46,810 nucleotides of DNA from CAZAMB01 sp964486335 (GTDB taxonomy: Bacteria; Planctomycetota; Phycisphaerae; UBA1845). Made by a program: the position numbers and the translations under genes. The stretch is taken from positions 1-46,810 of the forward strand of contig CAZAMB010000024.1 of assembly GCA_964486335.1 (NCBI GenBank), given 5' to 3'. Shown one piece after another: positions 33,948 through 43,602 of this stretch. Below the pieces are notes generated by a model that was given only the letters and a program-made list of their open reading frames with translations, did not search any database and had not been told where the DNA came from. Numbering within the stretch: position 1 is the first letter of the stretch; every line of letters starts with the position of its first letter.

Positions 33948-35156
33948 TCATATCAGCGCTGAAAACGCCCTGCGCACGGCTTGCAGGCCATCCACCAATT
34001 CCTGTCTTGGCACGGCGAAGCTGACCCGAAGGTATTCATCCTGCATGAAGTTGGAACCCGGGCAGGTCACGACACCTTCGGAACGGATCAGGTATTCGGC
34101 CACATGCTCCGAATGGCGTAGCACGACACCGTCGGGCGTCTTTCGTCCGAAGCAATCGCGTACATCCCAGAACGAGTAAAACGTGGCCGGCGTCTCCCAG
34201 GCCTTCAGATGCGGAATGCCCTCCACGCCCTCGGTCACGCGATCACGATTGGCTTGCAGCTCCTCGATCATCGAGTCGTCGTAGGGGTCCGTTAGTGCAG
34301 CCAGCGCGGCGCGCTGGGTGGGCGTCGCGGGGCCGGCCGTGTAATGGCTTTGGAGCTTGATCATGGCCGCAGAAACGTCCTTGGGCCCGACCAACCAGCC
34401 GATTCTCAGTCCTCCTGTTCTGCGGAAGTTCTTGGACATGCCGTCAACCTGGATCAACCAAGGCTTGGTTCGATCGTCGATGCGCGGTTCTGGAAATTTC
34501 TTTCCGTCGAACACGATGCGCCAATAGAGGCGATCCAAAACAAAAAAGACCCGATGCTCCACGCAGACATCAAGCAATGCGTTGATTTCATCTTCAGAGT
34601 ACATCTGCGCGGTGGGATTGCAGGGGTTGTTGATGAGAAAGACCTTGGCGTGCGGCCTGGCGCGGAGATTGCGTTGAAGGTCCGCGGGCGTGATTTTGAG
34701 TCGGTCGCGCTGCGTTCCCAGCGGCAACACCATAACCGGGAATCCGTAGGTGGCGACGACGATCGGCTGGTAGCTGACCCAGGGCGCGGCGTCGAGCAGC
34801 ACCGTATCGGCCGGGTTGCAGATCGCCAGGAAGATGTTGAAAAGCGACTGCTTCGCCCCGGTGCTGACGACCACGTTTTCGATTCCATAGTGACTTTCGA
34901 GGTTCAGCCAGCGAAGCGCGGCATGTCGAAGTTCGGGCAGACCGGCCGGATCGGTGTACATGGTCTCCTGTTCCTGAAACGCCCGTTTTCCCGCATCGCG
35001 AATGGACTCCGCCAGATCACCCTTGGTTTCACCGAGTCCAAAATCAAAGACGGGCAGACCCTTGGCCCGTCTGACTTCGACCATGGTCTTGAGTTCGAGT
35101 GTGCTGGAGGGGCGAAACTTGGAGAGTTTAGGCGAGATTCGTTCGTGAAGTTCCAT
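33948..35156 (-). CDS. Class I/II PLP-dependent aminotransferase
   Basis: The ATG at 35156 (AAAGGCGG upstream) gives 402 residues. Fold-type I aminotransferase: STGAKQSLFN at the cofactor-phosphate loop, NNPCNPTAQ (the conserved N-P-x-N-P-T asparagine), a DRLY segment, and the Schiff-base lysine in DGMSKNFRRTGGLRIGW, with the final substrate-binding Arg in EYLRVSF. It interconverts amino and keto acids; aspartate/aromatic-type specificity is likely but not decidable. A frame extension 11 residues upstream is possible. Divergent from the heme oxygenase gene, with the Fur-like palindrome in the shared intergenic region. Confidence 0.92.
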   Translation of the reverse strand: MELHERISPKLSKFRPSSTLELKTMVEVRRAKGLPVFDFGLGETKGDLAESIRDAGKRAFQEQETMYTDPAGLPELRHAALRWLNLESHYGIENVVVSTGAKQSLFNIFLAICNPADTVLLDAAPWVSYQPIVVATYGFPVMVLPLGTQRDRLKITPADLQRNLRARPHAKVFLINNPCNPTAQMYSEDEINALLDVCVEHRVFFVLDRLYWRIVFDGKKFPEPRIDDRTKPWLIQVDGMSKNFRRTGGLRIGWLVGPKDVSAAMIKLQSHYTAGPATPTQRAALAALTDPYDDSMIEELQANRDRVTEGVEGIPHLKAWETPATFYSFWDVRDCFGRKTPDGVVLRHSEHVAEYLIRSEGVVTCPGSNFMQDEYLRVSFAVPRQELVDGLQAVRRAFSALI

Positions 35157-35270
35157 GCGTACCGCCTTTCCGCGTTGCGGGCGGGGCACGAATCGCTCGG
35201 GCCTTTCCGCCGGTGCCCCAGAGGCGGAATCGGCATTTGACAGGCAGCGCCCATCTGCTAAACGTTTCCT

Positions 35271-35291
35271 AATTGAGAATCGTTCTCAATT
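35271..35291. promoter_or_regulatory. Perfect 21-bp Fur-like palindrome
   Basis: AATTGAGAA TCG TTCTCAATT: two perfect 9-bp arms (35271-35279, 35283-35291) around 3 bp. The core TTGAGAATCGTTCTCAA has the TGA-GAA-T-TTC-TCA pattern of classical Fur boxes. It lies 67 bp upstream of the heme oxygenase start and 115 bp upstream of the aminotransferase start, in their divergent gap. Iron-dependent repression of heme degradation fits known biology. Confidence 0.72.
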
Positions 35292-35357
35292 GGAAATCCG
35301 ACGCGTCGAACAATGTCCGGAGTATTCACCGGGCAGAATTCGGGGAGCGCACAGACC

Positions 35358-36072
35358 ATGACTACACCCATTCTCCCGATCATGCAACGATTGAAGCAGG
35401 ATACCGAGGCCCTGCACGATCTCGCCGAATCGCATCCGTTTCAGGTTGCCCTGGTCAAGGGTCGGCTTTCGATCGGGGCCTACGCGGCCTACCTGGGCGC
35501 GCTGCACGCCGTCCACGAGCCGCTCGAGCGACTGCTTCGTGCCGTTGCCGATCGAACGCCCTTTTCGCGGGTCGTGGGCGAATCGCAGTATCAAACCGCC
35601 AATCTCCTTGCAGATTTCGCGTTCCTTGAATCTGCGGACAAAGGGGGTAATACCGCCGACTCCCGACTCGTTGCGCGCGTGGGTGGTCTGGGCGAAGAAC
35701 GACCCCGTCGCACTGCTGGGCGCTCTGTATGTTCTCGAGGGCAGTAAGAACGGCGGACGATTCATTGCTCGCGCGGTTCGCCGGGCTTACGACCTGCCTC
35801 CGCGTGATGGGACGCGATACCTCGACCCCCATGGCGACAAGCAGCCGGCGCTCTGGGCACAATTCAAAGGGGCGATGAACGCCATCGATTGGACTCCGCA
35901 TGAGGAGGGTTTGATCGTCGACGCCGCTTGCACGACTTTCGCCGGCCTCATATCGGCGCTCGACGGATTGAGCGCGAGATTTCGCTACGAGTGTGTTCCA
36001 TTCCGGATCGCAACCATTCTGCCGACAAGGGGACCCTTTGACCGTTCTCGCGAAGTCTTGGATTGCGTCTGA
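35358..36072 (+). pseudogene. Heme oxygenase-like gene split by a +1 frameshift
   Basis: The start ATG at 35358 has GGGGAG upstream. Residues 1-95 read as the N-terminal half of a bacterial heme oxygenase, with His20 in EALHDLAE as the likely proximal heme ligand and a GAYAAYLGALHAVHEPLE helix. Near 35641-35648 (AAAGGGGGT) the frame is lost. Continuing in the +1 frame gives the C-terminal half without a gap: LLGALYVLEGSKNGG (distal-helix glycine motif), then YLDPHGDKQPALW and an AACTTFAGL helix, ending at TGA 36070-36072. The family opens heme to biliverdin, CO and iron. One extra G in the homopolymer explains it: mutation, phase-variable tract, or sequencing error. A Fur-like box lies upstream. 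Confidence 0.8.
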
Positions 36073-36160
36073 TGCGCTCGCTATTTCGAGACCCATCGAC
36101 AAAACGACGTGCCTATTCTCGGAACAAAGTCGGAGCGCAGAAAGAACAAACCATAGCGCG

Positions 36161-36182
36161 CCGCGGGCTTCAGCCCGCGCGG
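36161..36182. repeat. TTCA-loop palindrome, copy 1
   Basis: CCGCGGGCTTCAGCCCGCGCGG: a 7-bp stem CGCGGGC/GCCCGCG around a TTCA loop, with an extra CG in the outer flank. It lies between the heme oxygenase and KamA gene ends. A copy with compensatory changes is at 41291-41312. Confidence 0.75.
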
Positions 36183-36272
36183 ACCGGTCGTGCAGGACAA
36201 CTCACGGATTTTATGGTTCGGCCCGTACAGACTGGGTAAGTCATCCTGCGTTCCCAATCAGAACCGCTGTGA

Positions 36273-37682
36273 TCAGAAATGCGTGGAAAGCGCGAGCGTT
36301 GATTGATGAGTGGGCGTGGAAGTTCCATCCGGAAAAAATTCCATGTCGGCCGGAGTGGCGGGCTTGAGCTGATCAAACCAAGTGGCTTTGTCGTCGAACA
36401 TCGCGAAGAACGGACGACGCACCAAAGCCGGATCGCGGGCTTGAAGGTATTGCAGCACGAACAGCTTCGTCTCCCCGAACTGGGTCACGCCGAGAACATG
36501 TACCTTTCCAGGAAAGGCCGACATCGATGGACCGCGCACCGTTCGCGCAATGCCCGACACCTTGTTGTAAGCGGCCTGATAGATTTCCCAGCACCGCGCC
36601 AGCGGCAATTCGAAATAGCTTCGCGCGCCGGTGTCGCGCTCCACGAACATGTAATACGGAATGCACCCAAGTCGAACTCCCGTGCGCCAGAGTTCGCTCC
36701 AAACCGCAGGGTCGTCGTTGACGTGGCGAATGACGGGGCTCTGCATTCGGATATTCGCGCCGGCGCCTCGAATCCGCCGTACGGCTTCGCGGCTGACATC
36801 CGTCGAAAGCTCCACGGGATGGCTGTAGTGACCCATGATCGAAACGTGCTTGCCCGCCGCCGCGACCTGCTCGAACAGTCGGAGCAAATCGTCGGCGTCC
36901 CGGTCGGTCACGAACCGTTGAGGCCAATAGGCAACCGACTTTGTCCCGATGCGAATGGTCTGAACGTGTTCGAGCCGGTGATCAAGCAGCGCTTCGATAT
37001 AGCGACGAAGCACTTTGGTGCTCATGATCATCGGATCGCCGCCGGTGAAAAGCACGTCGGTCACTTCGGGGTGTTGTGACAAGTAGCCTACAAGCTGCTC
37101 GACTTCGTTGTTGGCGAATTTGAGGTCGTCAATACCGACGAATTGCGCCCAGCGGAAACAGAATGTGCAATAAGCGTGGCACGTCTGACCTTGACTTGGG
37201 AAAAAAAGCATCGTTTCGCGGTATTTGTGTTGCGAGCCGCCCAGCGGTTCGCCTTCGTATTGGGGTACGTTGTGGGTCATTTGCCCGGCCGGGTGGGGAT
37301 TCAGCGAGGCCCGGATACGGTTTGCTTCCGTTTCGATCTCGTCTTTTGCCGCCTGCCGACGAACCAGCGCTGACATTCGCGTGAAATCCTCATCGGACAG
37401 CATGGCGCGCTGCGGAAACGTCAGTTGATACATCGGATCATCGGGAACCCGCGACCAGTCAATCAAGTCGCGCATGACGTAGGCGTTGGTGCGAAAGGGG
37501 AGCACGGTCGAGACGACTTCCACGGCCTCGCGCAATTGGGGATCAAGCCGCTGCCACTCCGGCGCGACGGATATGTTTGTTCGCGTGACCGCATGGAAAC
37601 GCTCATTGTCTTTATCGTTCACAGTGGCTGATTCCACTTCAGGCCTCCAAGGGTGAGCCATGGCACGCGACATGGCAGCCAT
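36273..37682 (-). CDS. Lysine 2,3-aminomutase-family (KamA) radical SAM enzyme
   Basis: Protein of 469 residues. Radical SAM cluster motif CxxxCxxC at Cys168, 172 and 175 (TCHAYCTFCFRW), with the SAM-binding GGDP after VLFTGG. The C-terminal region has PGKVHVLG, matching the PLP-lysine position of KamA/EpmB relatives. The family isomerises lysine or beta-lysyl groups by moving an amino group, using SAM, PLP and a 4Fe-4S cluster; zinc-binding or arginine-specific variants exist, and the exact substrate is unknown here. The first ATG is used, though Met8 (37661) is possible; neither has a clear ribosome site. No EF-P gene is next to it, so an EpmB role is not supported by context. Confidence 0.88.
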   Translation of the reverse strand: MAAMSRAMAHPWRPEVESATVNDKDNERFHAVTRTNISVAPEWQRLDPQLREAVEVVSTVLPFRTNAYVMRDLIDWSRVPDDPMYQLTFPQRAMLSDEDFTRMSALVRRQAAKDEIETEANRIRASLNPHPAGQMTHNVPQYEGEPLGGSQHKYRETMLFFPSQGQTCHAYCTFCFRWAQFVGIDDLKFANNEVEQLVGYLSQHPEVTDVLFTGGDPMIMSTKVLRRYIEALLDHRLEHVQTIRIGTKSVAYWPQRFVTDRDADDLLRLFEQVAAAGKHVSIMGHYSHPVELSTDVSREAVRRIRGAGANIRMQSPVIRHVNDDPAVWSELWRTGVRLGCIPYYMFVERDTGARSYFELPLARCWEIYQAAYNKVSGIARTVRGPSMSAFPGKVHVLGVTQFGETKLFVLQYLQARDPALVRRPFFAMFDDKATWFDQLKPATPADMEFFPDGTSTPTHQSTLALSTHF

Positions 37683-38371
37683 CGAATATCGTTTCTTTTG
37701 ATGATCTGCAGCCGGCCGATCATCCTTGCACTTGACCCTGCCGCTTCGGAGCGTCGATTCAACGCCGCGTTCGAGATCACGCGGGAAGCCGGCAACCGGC
37801 GACGACGGCTAAGTTTCGATAGGCGTCCGACTCCGGCGAATCGCGGCTGGATGCTTGAACCGACAGCTCGGTGGCGACGGAAGCGAGAATTCTCGATTCG
37901 ACATGCATGGTAACACCATTTCGCGTTCGGGCCAACCCCGGCTTGAGAAGTAGGAAATGGCAGCGGCTGGGGTACGCCAAAGAACAGCCAGCTCCCATTT
38001 CTAATGAAGGGCGGCTACATCCTCGTGGTCAGAACCGCGATGAGAAAACGAAGGAACCGGAGCAAGTAAGAGGAAGGCGTGGAATCGGATACTTGGCCCC
38101 GGTACAATCGCCGATCAAGCCGAATCCATCGGTCAGTAAACGGACAGATGGGTGAATCCGCGGTAAGCATGATTGGCAGAAGATTCTGTAATCCAAGAGG
38201 CGATGCACGCTTCGCCATGCGTGGATAGAAACTTGAATGCTCAAAAAAAGAGATTAATCCGTAGGCAAGGATCAAGGCACTGCCGATGAACCGCTGCAGC
38301 GAGTCTGACGAGAACGCCGTTCAAAGACCGGATGCGATCGCCACATACCGACATCACGGAACAATCGTTCG
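37683..38371. other. Intergenic region between divergent kamA-like and trkA genes
   Basis: No gene supported; a 94-codon plus-strand frame (37871-38155) is arginine-rich and unconvincing. Contains an imperfect hairpin at 37954-38001 (GAAATGG...GGCTGG paired with GCCAGC...CCATTTC). Both promoters should be here; no clear -35/-10 pair seen. Confidence 0.6.
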
Positions 38372-39715
38372 ATGAATATCATTATTGCGGGTGCGGGAGA
38401 AGTGGGCGGTCATGCGGCGGACGTGCTCTCGACAGCAGGGCACAACGTGACGGTGATCGATCTCGACGCCGCCCGCCTGGAATCTCTCAACGATTCCCAT
38501 GATGTACGCGTACTTCAGGGACACTGTGCCCACTTTGACGTGCTGAAGGAGGCGCGGGTGGAGCACTGTGATCTGATGATCGCAGCGACACGAGCGGATG
38601 AAGTCAATCTATTGACGGCTTTCATGGCCAAGGCCGCCGGCGCAGGCAAGACCATTGTTCGAGTCCATCATACCGCCAATTTTTCACTGGCGGGGACCCC
38701 CTTTGCGCAAAAGCTCGGGGTGGACGAACTGATTTGCCCGGAGCACGCGGCATCGCTGGTCATCGCCCGGAGTATCCGTAACCCCGGCTTGATCGCCCTG
38801 GAAGAATTCGGCCGTGGGCAACTCCTGATGCAACGCATACCTGTGACCAAGGGCGCCGCGGCGATTGGAAAGCAGCTTTCAGATTTCGTGATGTCGCCCG
38901 GCACTCGGCTGGTGACGGTGGAGCGTGGCGATCTGGTCAGCCTGGCGAACGCCAATACCGTGATCCTCAACGGAGATGTCGTGACCCTGGTTGGCGAACA
39001 GAAAGCTTTTGACTCCGCCAAGAAACTGTTTAACAAGGACACCAAAGAGAAACGGCAATACGTTGCGATTCTTGGGGAGACCGCGACCGCCGTTTGGCTG
39101 TGCCGCGCTCTAAAGAGCCGAGTTTTCTCCGTACGTTTGTTTGCGCGGAATCACGATCGGGCGGTGGAACTCTCCAACAAGCTACCCCACGTCACCGTAT
39201 TGGAAGGGGATCCCACGGATTTGGCCGTGTTCTCCGAGGAACGGCTGGAGACCCTCGATGCCTTCGTGGCCGTCACCGATGACGACGAGCAGAACATTCT
39301 TGCGTGCGCGCAGGCGAAGACGCTTGGAGTGAAGTCGGTCATTGCGGTCGTGCAGCGTTCCAAATATCTGCACTTGTTCGGACATGTGGGGATTGATCAC
39401 GCCTTCAGTCCACGTCAGGTCGCGGTGAACGCCATTCGTCATTTGATTGAGGACGACCGTGTGCGTTCGATCGCCACGATAGCGGCCGGTGTGGCAGAGG
39501 TTTATGAAGTGCGTTCCACGAGCCGATCCCGCATACTGGAAACTGATTTGCGCAATGTCAAGTTACCCACCAATTCGATCATTGCCGCCATTCGGCGCGG
39601 AGAGCAGGTTTTCGTTCCCAGCGCCGACCACCGAATCGAGGAAGGAGACACGGTGTTGGTTGTCGGTTCACACGGTATTGCGGATCAACTACGGGCGATT
39701 TTTGGCGCATCATGA
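38372..39715 (+). CDS. trkA: Trk potassium transporter peripheral subunit TrkA
   Basis: Protein of 447 residues with the duplicated RCK layout: TrkA-N Rossmann domain (GAGEVG at 7-12), TrkA-C, then a second N (GETATA) and C domain. It sits under the TrkH channel on the cytoplasmic face and gates K+ uptake in response to bound nucleotides (NAD(H), ATP). The stop overlaps the start of trkH by four bases (ATGA), so they are translationally coupled. The second Rossmann glycine motif is degenerate, which is common in the family. Confidence 0.93.
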   Translation: MNIIIAGAGEVGGHAADVLSTAGHNVTVIDLDAARLESLNDSHDVRVLQGHCAHFDVLKEARVEHCDLMIAATRADEVNLLTAFMAKAAGAGKTIVRVHHTANFSLAGTPFAQKLGVDELICPEHAASLVIARSIRNPGLIALEEFGRGQLLMQRIPVTKGAAAIGKQLSDFVMSPGTRLVTVERGDLVSLANANTVILNGDVVTLVGEQKAFDSAKKLFNKDTKEKRQYVAILGETATAVWLCRALKSRVFSVRLFARNHDRAVELSNKLPHVTVLEGDPTDLAVFSEERLETLDAFVAVTDDDEQNILACAQAKTLGVKSVIAVVQRSKYLHLFGHVGIDHAFSPRQVAVNAIRHLIEDDRVRSIATIAAGVAEVYEVRSTSRSRILETDLRNVKLPTNSIIAAIRRGEQVFVPSADHRIEEGDTVLVVGSHGIADQLRAIFGAS

Positions 39716-41259
39716 TTATTGATCTTCGAGTCGTCAGCCGTCACCTGGGCTTGCTGTTGTTCGTCCTCAGCGGTCTGATTCTCGCCGTGGCCCTTTTCGG
39801 CGTCGTCGATCGGGGACCTCATGGCGTGTTTGCCCGCGCGGATGTCCACGCCCTGCTCCTGTCGGCATTGTTGAGTCTGGTTCTTGGCTGTGGATTGATT
39901 CTCGCAGGTCGTCAATCCAAATCGTTCCTGGGTTATCGAGAAGCCTTGCTGCTGGTGGCTTTGAGCTGGATCGGCGGTGCGGCCATCGCTGCCATTCCCT
40001 ATCGCCTGTGGTCGTCGTTTCGCGCGGACGGGGCTTCCACACCGCATGATTTTGACTCGTACGCCAGTTGCTTCTTTGAGGCGACCAGCGGACTTACCAC
40101 CACGGGCGCCACCGTTGTTCAGTCTCTGGCTACATTGCCGCGGAGCCTCCTGTTGTGGCGGGCACTGACGCAATGGCTGGGCGGATTGGGCATCGTGGTT
40201 CTGTTTGTCGCAGTGCTGGCTCTTCTGGGGTCGGGCGGTCGGCGAATCTATCAGTTGGAAGCGCCCGGCCCGACGCCGGAGGGAGTGCGTCCGCGCATTC
40301 AAGACACGGCGCGGACACTCTGGCTTATTTATTGCGGTCTGAGCGTTGCGGAGATTCTAGCCTTACGAATGTGCGGCATGGGATGGTTCGACGCCACTTG
40401 CCACACTTTCACAACGCTCGCAACAGGCGGGTTCGGCACGCTGGACAACAGTATCGTCGGTTTCACATCACCGATGATCCACTGGGTCATCATCTTTTTC
40501 ATGGTTCTGGCGGGCATCAATTTCAGCCTGTATCACCAGCTGCTGCAGAATCATTGGCGAAAGGTACTCGCCGATACGGAACTTCGCTGGTACCTGGGAA
40601 TCATGGCGACGGGGGGAGTCATTGTAGGCTATAGCGTATGGCGGAACATTTCACTTGCACGCATTTCGGATGAAGCGTCGATCTCTTTCGCCGAGACCGT
40701 TCGACACGCGATCTTTCAAGTTGTTTCCATTCAAACGACGACAGGCTTCGTCAGCGCGGATTTCGATCAATGGAGTTTTGCGGCCAAGGCAACGCTGGTG
40801 TTCCTGATGTTCATCGGCGGGTCGGCGGGCTCCACAGCCGGAGGAATCAAAGTCGTTCGCGTGATCATTGTCGCCAAAGTGATCTGGGCCGAGATGGAAC
40901 GGGTTTACAGTCCAAAAGTTGTGAGGGGAACCAGGATCGGACGAACGACCATTGACCCAAACCTGAGAGTGAGCATTTTGGCGTACGTCGTGGGAATCGT
41001 GATTCTCTTTGCCGTTGGAACCGCGGGGTTGATGTTGTTCGAGGCGAACAAGGGCATCGACATCACAACGGCGGCAACGGCATCGGCGACGACTTTGAAC
41101 AATGTTGGCCCCGGCCTGGCCCGAGTCGGCGCGACGCAAAACTACGCCTGGTTTTCGCCGCAGAGCAAGATCCTGATGTGCCTTCTGATGCTCTTGGGTC
41201 GACTGGAACTTTTCACCATTTTGGTTTTGTTCACGCCGCGATTCTGGCGGAGAGAATAG
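39712..41259 (+). CDS. trkH: Trk potassium channel subunit TrkH
   Basis: Protein of 515 residues with about 10 transmembrane helices and the four pore loops of the SKT family: TTTGATV, LATGGFG, QTTTGFV and NNVGPG. Forms the K+-conducting membrane dimer gated by TrkA. ATG start at 39712 inside the trkA stop. C-terminus ends in FTPRFWR, typical of TrkH. No abnormalities. Confidence 0.95.
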   Translation: MIIDLRVVSRHLGLLLFVLSGLILAVALFGVVDRGPHGVFARADVHALLLSALLSLVLGCGLILAGRQSKSFLGYREALLLVALSWIGGAAIAAIPYRLWSSFRADGASTPHDFDSYASCFFEATSGLTTTGATVVQSLATLPRSLLLWRALTQWLGGLGIVVLFVAVLALLGSGGRRIYQLEAPGPTPEGVRPRIQDTARTLWLIYCGLSVAEILALRMCGMGWFDATCHTFTTLATGGFGTLDNSIVGFTSPMIHWVIIFFMVLAGINFSLYHQLLQNHWRKVLADTELRWYLGIMATGGVIVGYSVWRNISLARISDEASISFAETVRHAIFQVVSIQTTTGFVSADFDQWSFAAKATLVFLMFIGGSAGSTAGGIKVVRVIIVAKVIWAEMERVYSPKVVRGTRIGRTTIDPNLRVSILAYVVGIVILFAVGTAGLMLFEANKGIDITTAATASATTLNNVGPGLARVGATQNYAWFSPQSKILMCLLMLLGRLELFTILVLFTPRFWRRE

Positions 41260-41290
41260 ACTCTAAGAACATATCCCAAAACCCTGCGAG

Positions 41291-41312
41291 CCGCGAACTT
41301 CAGTTCGCGCGG
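41291..41312. repeat. TTCA-loop palindrome, copy 2
   Basis: CCGCGAACTTCAGTTCGCGCGG: the same frame as the copy at 36161-36182, but with GG/CC in the stem changed to AA/TT, so pairing is kept. It lies between the convergent trkH and ktrA stop codons and could serve as a bidirectional terminator. Confidence 0.75.
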
Positions 41313-41486
41313 CCCCTCGAATAGCGGGACGATCTTCACGTTTGACAAGCCATCGAAATCCAGTTGTTCGGTTTTGGGATAGCCTCTGCAATCCGTCGAT
41401 TTCAAGGCCGACCGATGGGAGGACTGGTCGGGCATCGGAGTCATTTTGCCGCCGAGTCCCCGACCGGACGGCTGATGAATGCCACG

Positions 41487-42146
41487 TCAGCGAGAAAGTT
41501 TCTCGACGTCCTTGGCTTCACCCGCCAAGAGCAGGATGTCGTCGCGTTCAAACTCACGCGTCGGCGTAGCGAGCCGCCAGTTTTCGTCGGCGCCGGGTAC
41601 GCCCACTTTGCGCGAGGCGATGATGTTGATTCGATGCTTTTGCCGAAGATCGAGATCGGCCAAGGGCTTGCCGATCCATGCCTTGGGCACCGGGGTCTCG
41701 ACAATGGAGAAGGACTCGCGGACGGGAAAATAATCGAGCGCACCGTGACCGGCCAAAGTCCCCGCGAGGCGCTCCGCTGCTTCTTTCTCAGGATGGATGA
41801 TCTTTGTCGCGCCGACAATGGTCAGGATTTCCGCGTGCGCGGCATTCACCGCCTCCACGATGATTCGCGGCACCTTCATCTTGTACAAATAATTCGTGAC
41901 TAGAATGCTGCGTTCCATTTCATCGCCCATGTCGACGACCGCGCATTCCAGTCCATCCGGCAACACTTCCTCCAGGAGTTCCGCGTTGAGCGCGTCGGCC
42001 TTGACCGCCTTTGAGGCCAGATCGCGGGCGAGCTGGATCTTCGACTCATCCTGATCGATGACCACGACGTCGAATCCACGCTTGGCGAAGCTTTCGAGCA
42101 GGCACTGTCCAAACTGTCCCAGTCCGATGATGGCTATGTTGGGCAT
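41487..42146 (-). CDS. ktrA: Ktr-type potassium channel regulator (RCK protein)
   Basis: Protein of 219 residues, a single TrkA-N/TrkA-C pair (GLGQFG at 8-13, then the TrkA-C part with PLADLDLRQKHRINIIA), i.e. half the size of TrkA. It forms the octameric cytoplasmic ring that opens KtrB on ATP. The gene starts 8 bp after the ktrB stop. A c-di-AMP-binding role of the C domain is known in some relatives and cannot be judged here. Confidence 0.9.
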   Translation of the reverse strand: MPNIAIIGLGQFGQCLLESFAKRGFDVVVIDQDESKIQLARDLASKAVKADALNAELLEEVLPDGLECAVVDMGDEMERSILVTNYLYKMKVPRIIVEAVNAAHAEILTIVGATKIIHPEKEAAERLAGTLAGHGALDYFPVRESFSIVETPVPKAWIGKPLADLDLRQKHRINIIASRKVGVPGADENWRLATPTREFERDDILLLAGEAKDVEKLSR

Positions 42147-42154
42147 GATGCGTC

Positions 42155-43513
42155 TTATCCGATGGCGATCTCTTCTTTTGGGAATTCGTATAACGGCCGA
42201 CTCTTGGGGCGCAATACCGCGACGGCCAGCGCGAGCGGCCCAAGCCGACCGACGAACATTGTCAGAATGATGACCAGTTGTCCCGCCGGTGACAACTGCG
42301 GCGTGATGCCCGTACTCAAACCGACGGTACCAAAGGCGGAGACGGCTTCAAACGTCAATGCGGTCAACTTGTCGGCGCGCAGGCCTGCCATCGGCCGGGT
42401 TTCCTCGGTCGCCACGAGAATGCCGATGATAAGAACGAGAAACAACGCGGACAAAAACACGATGTAAAACGCTCTAGCGACGACACCGACCGGAAGAGTT
42501 CGATGGACCATCGACACGTGCGGAATGCCGCGAATTCTCGATCGGAGCGCTGCCAGAACGACCACCACGGTCGTAACCTTGACCCCCCCAGCGCAGCTTC
42601 CCGGCGCGGCGCCGACGAACATGAACAAGATGGTCATGAGGAGAGTCGGTTCGCGCATCATGCCGAAGTCAAGCGAATTGAAGCCGGCCGTTCGCGTGGT
42701 CACCGATTGAAAGAAGCCCGCCAGCAGCTGTTCTCCAAAATCCATGTACTTCATCGTGTGATTGCGCTCCAGCACAAGGAAGAACAGCGTGCCGGCGAGC
42801 CAAAGAACGACACTGGCACGCAGGACGATGCGAGTGTGCAAGTGACGATTGGCCCGCTTGCCCGAGAGAAACGATCCCGCGCGGACGAACAACTGTCGGA
42901 TCACGATGAAGCCCAATCCGCCGGATATGATCAGCCCGGCGACGGTCAACTGAACGGTCGCATTGCCCTGAAATCGGATCAGGCTGTCCGAATAAAGCGA
43001 AAATCCCGCGTTGCAAAACGCCGACACGCTGTGGAACACGCCGCCCCACCAGGCATTGTCCCCTCCGATCTGCCGTGCCAATAGAACGGCTCCGATGCCC
43101 TCAAGGCAGAGTGTGATCCCGATCGCCCAGCGCAATACCTGCATCGGCTTCACGCGGACTACCGCCAGCGCGTCGCGCGCACCGAATTGTTGCGCAACGG
43201 ATGCCTGTCCGACGGCTGCGAAAAGCAGCGTGGCGACAACTGAAATTCCGAGCCCGCCGACTTGAATCAGAATCAACAGGACGACCTGGCCGAACAAGGA
43301 CAGACGCTCGCCGACATTGATGGTCGACAGCCCCGTCACGCACACCGCTGAAGTCGACGTGAAGAACGCTTCCATCCAACTGAGCGATTCGGAGACCGCC
43401 GACGCGGGCAAACGAAGCAACGTCGTGCCGACCACGATCAGTCCGGCCCAGCCGAGCACCAGTCGCGTCGGACCGGACAGTTTTTTTTCCCGAACGATGG
43501 TTTCCGCGCCCAT
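42155..43513 (-). CDS. ktrB: Ktr-type potassium channel subunit
   Basis: Protein of 452 residues, shorter than TrkH, with four pore loops: VCVTGLS, SAFCNAGFS, TTRTAGFN and AFGTVGLS. Conducts K+ (often with Na+ dependence) across the cytoplasmic membrane as a dimer with a KtrA ring. ATG at 43513; ktrA follows at 8 bp, so they form one operon. It points toward trkA-trkH, from which it is separated by the ktrA gene and a short gap. Confidence 0.93.
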   Translation of the reverse strand: MGAETIVREKKLSGPTRLVLGWAGLIVVGTTLLRLPASAVSESLSWMEAFFTSTSAVCVTGLSTINVGERLSLFGQVVLLILIQVGGLGISVVATLLFAAVGQASVAQQFGARDALAVVRVKPMQVLRWAIGITLCLEGIGAVLLARQIGGDNAWWGGVFHSVSAFCNAGFSLYSDSLIRFQGNATVQLTVAGLIISGGLGFIVIRQLFVRAGSFLSGKRANRHLHTRIVLRASVVLWLAGTLFFLVLERNHTMKYMDFGEQLLAGFFQSVTTRTAGFNSLDFGMMREPTLLMTILFMFVGAAPGSCAGGVKVTTVVVVLAALRSRIRGIPHVSMVHRTLPVGVVARAFYIVFLSALFLVLIIGILVATEETRPMAGLRADKLTALTFEAVSAFGTVGLSTGITPQLSPAGQLVIILTMFVGRLGPLALAVAVLRPKSRPLYEFPKEEIAIG

Positions 43514-43602
43514 AAAACGAGTCTAGCATACCGCGCCAATCGGCGCGCAACCAGCGGTGACGATTCACCGGATTCGCGCCCGCGAGCTTGGAGTGCCAGC
43601 GC

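Noticed and set aside
37683..38371. Possible riboswitch upstream of trkA
   Set aside because: No conserved core of a c-di-AMP or other riboswitch was seen; only an imperfect hairpin.
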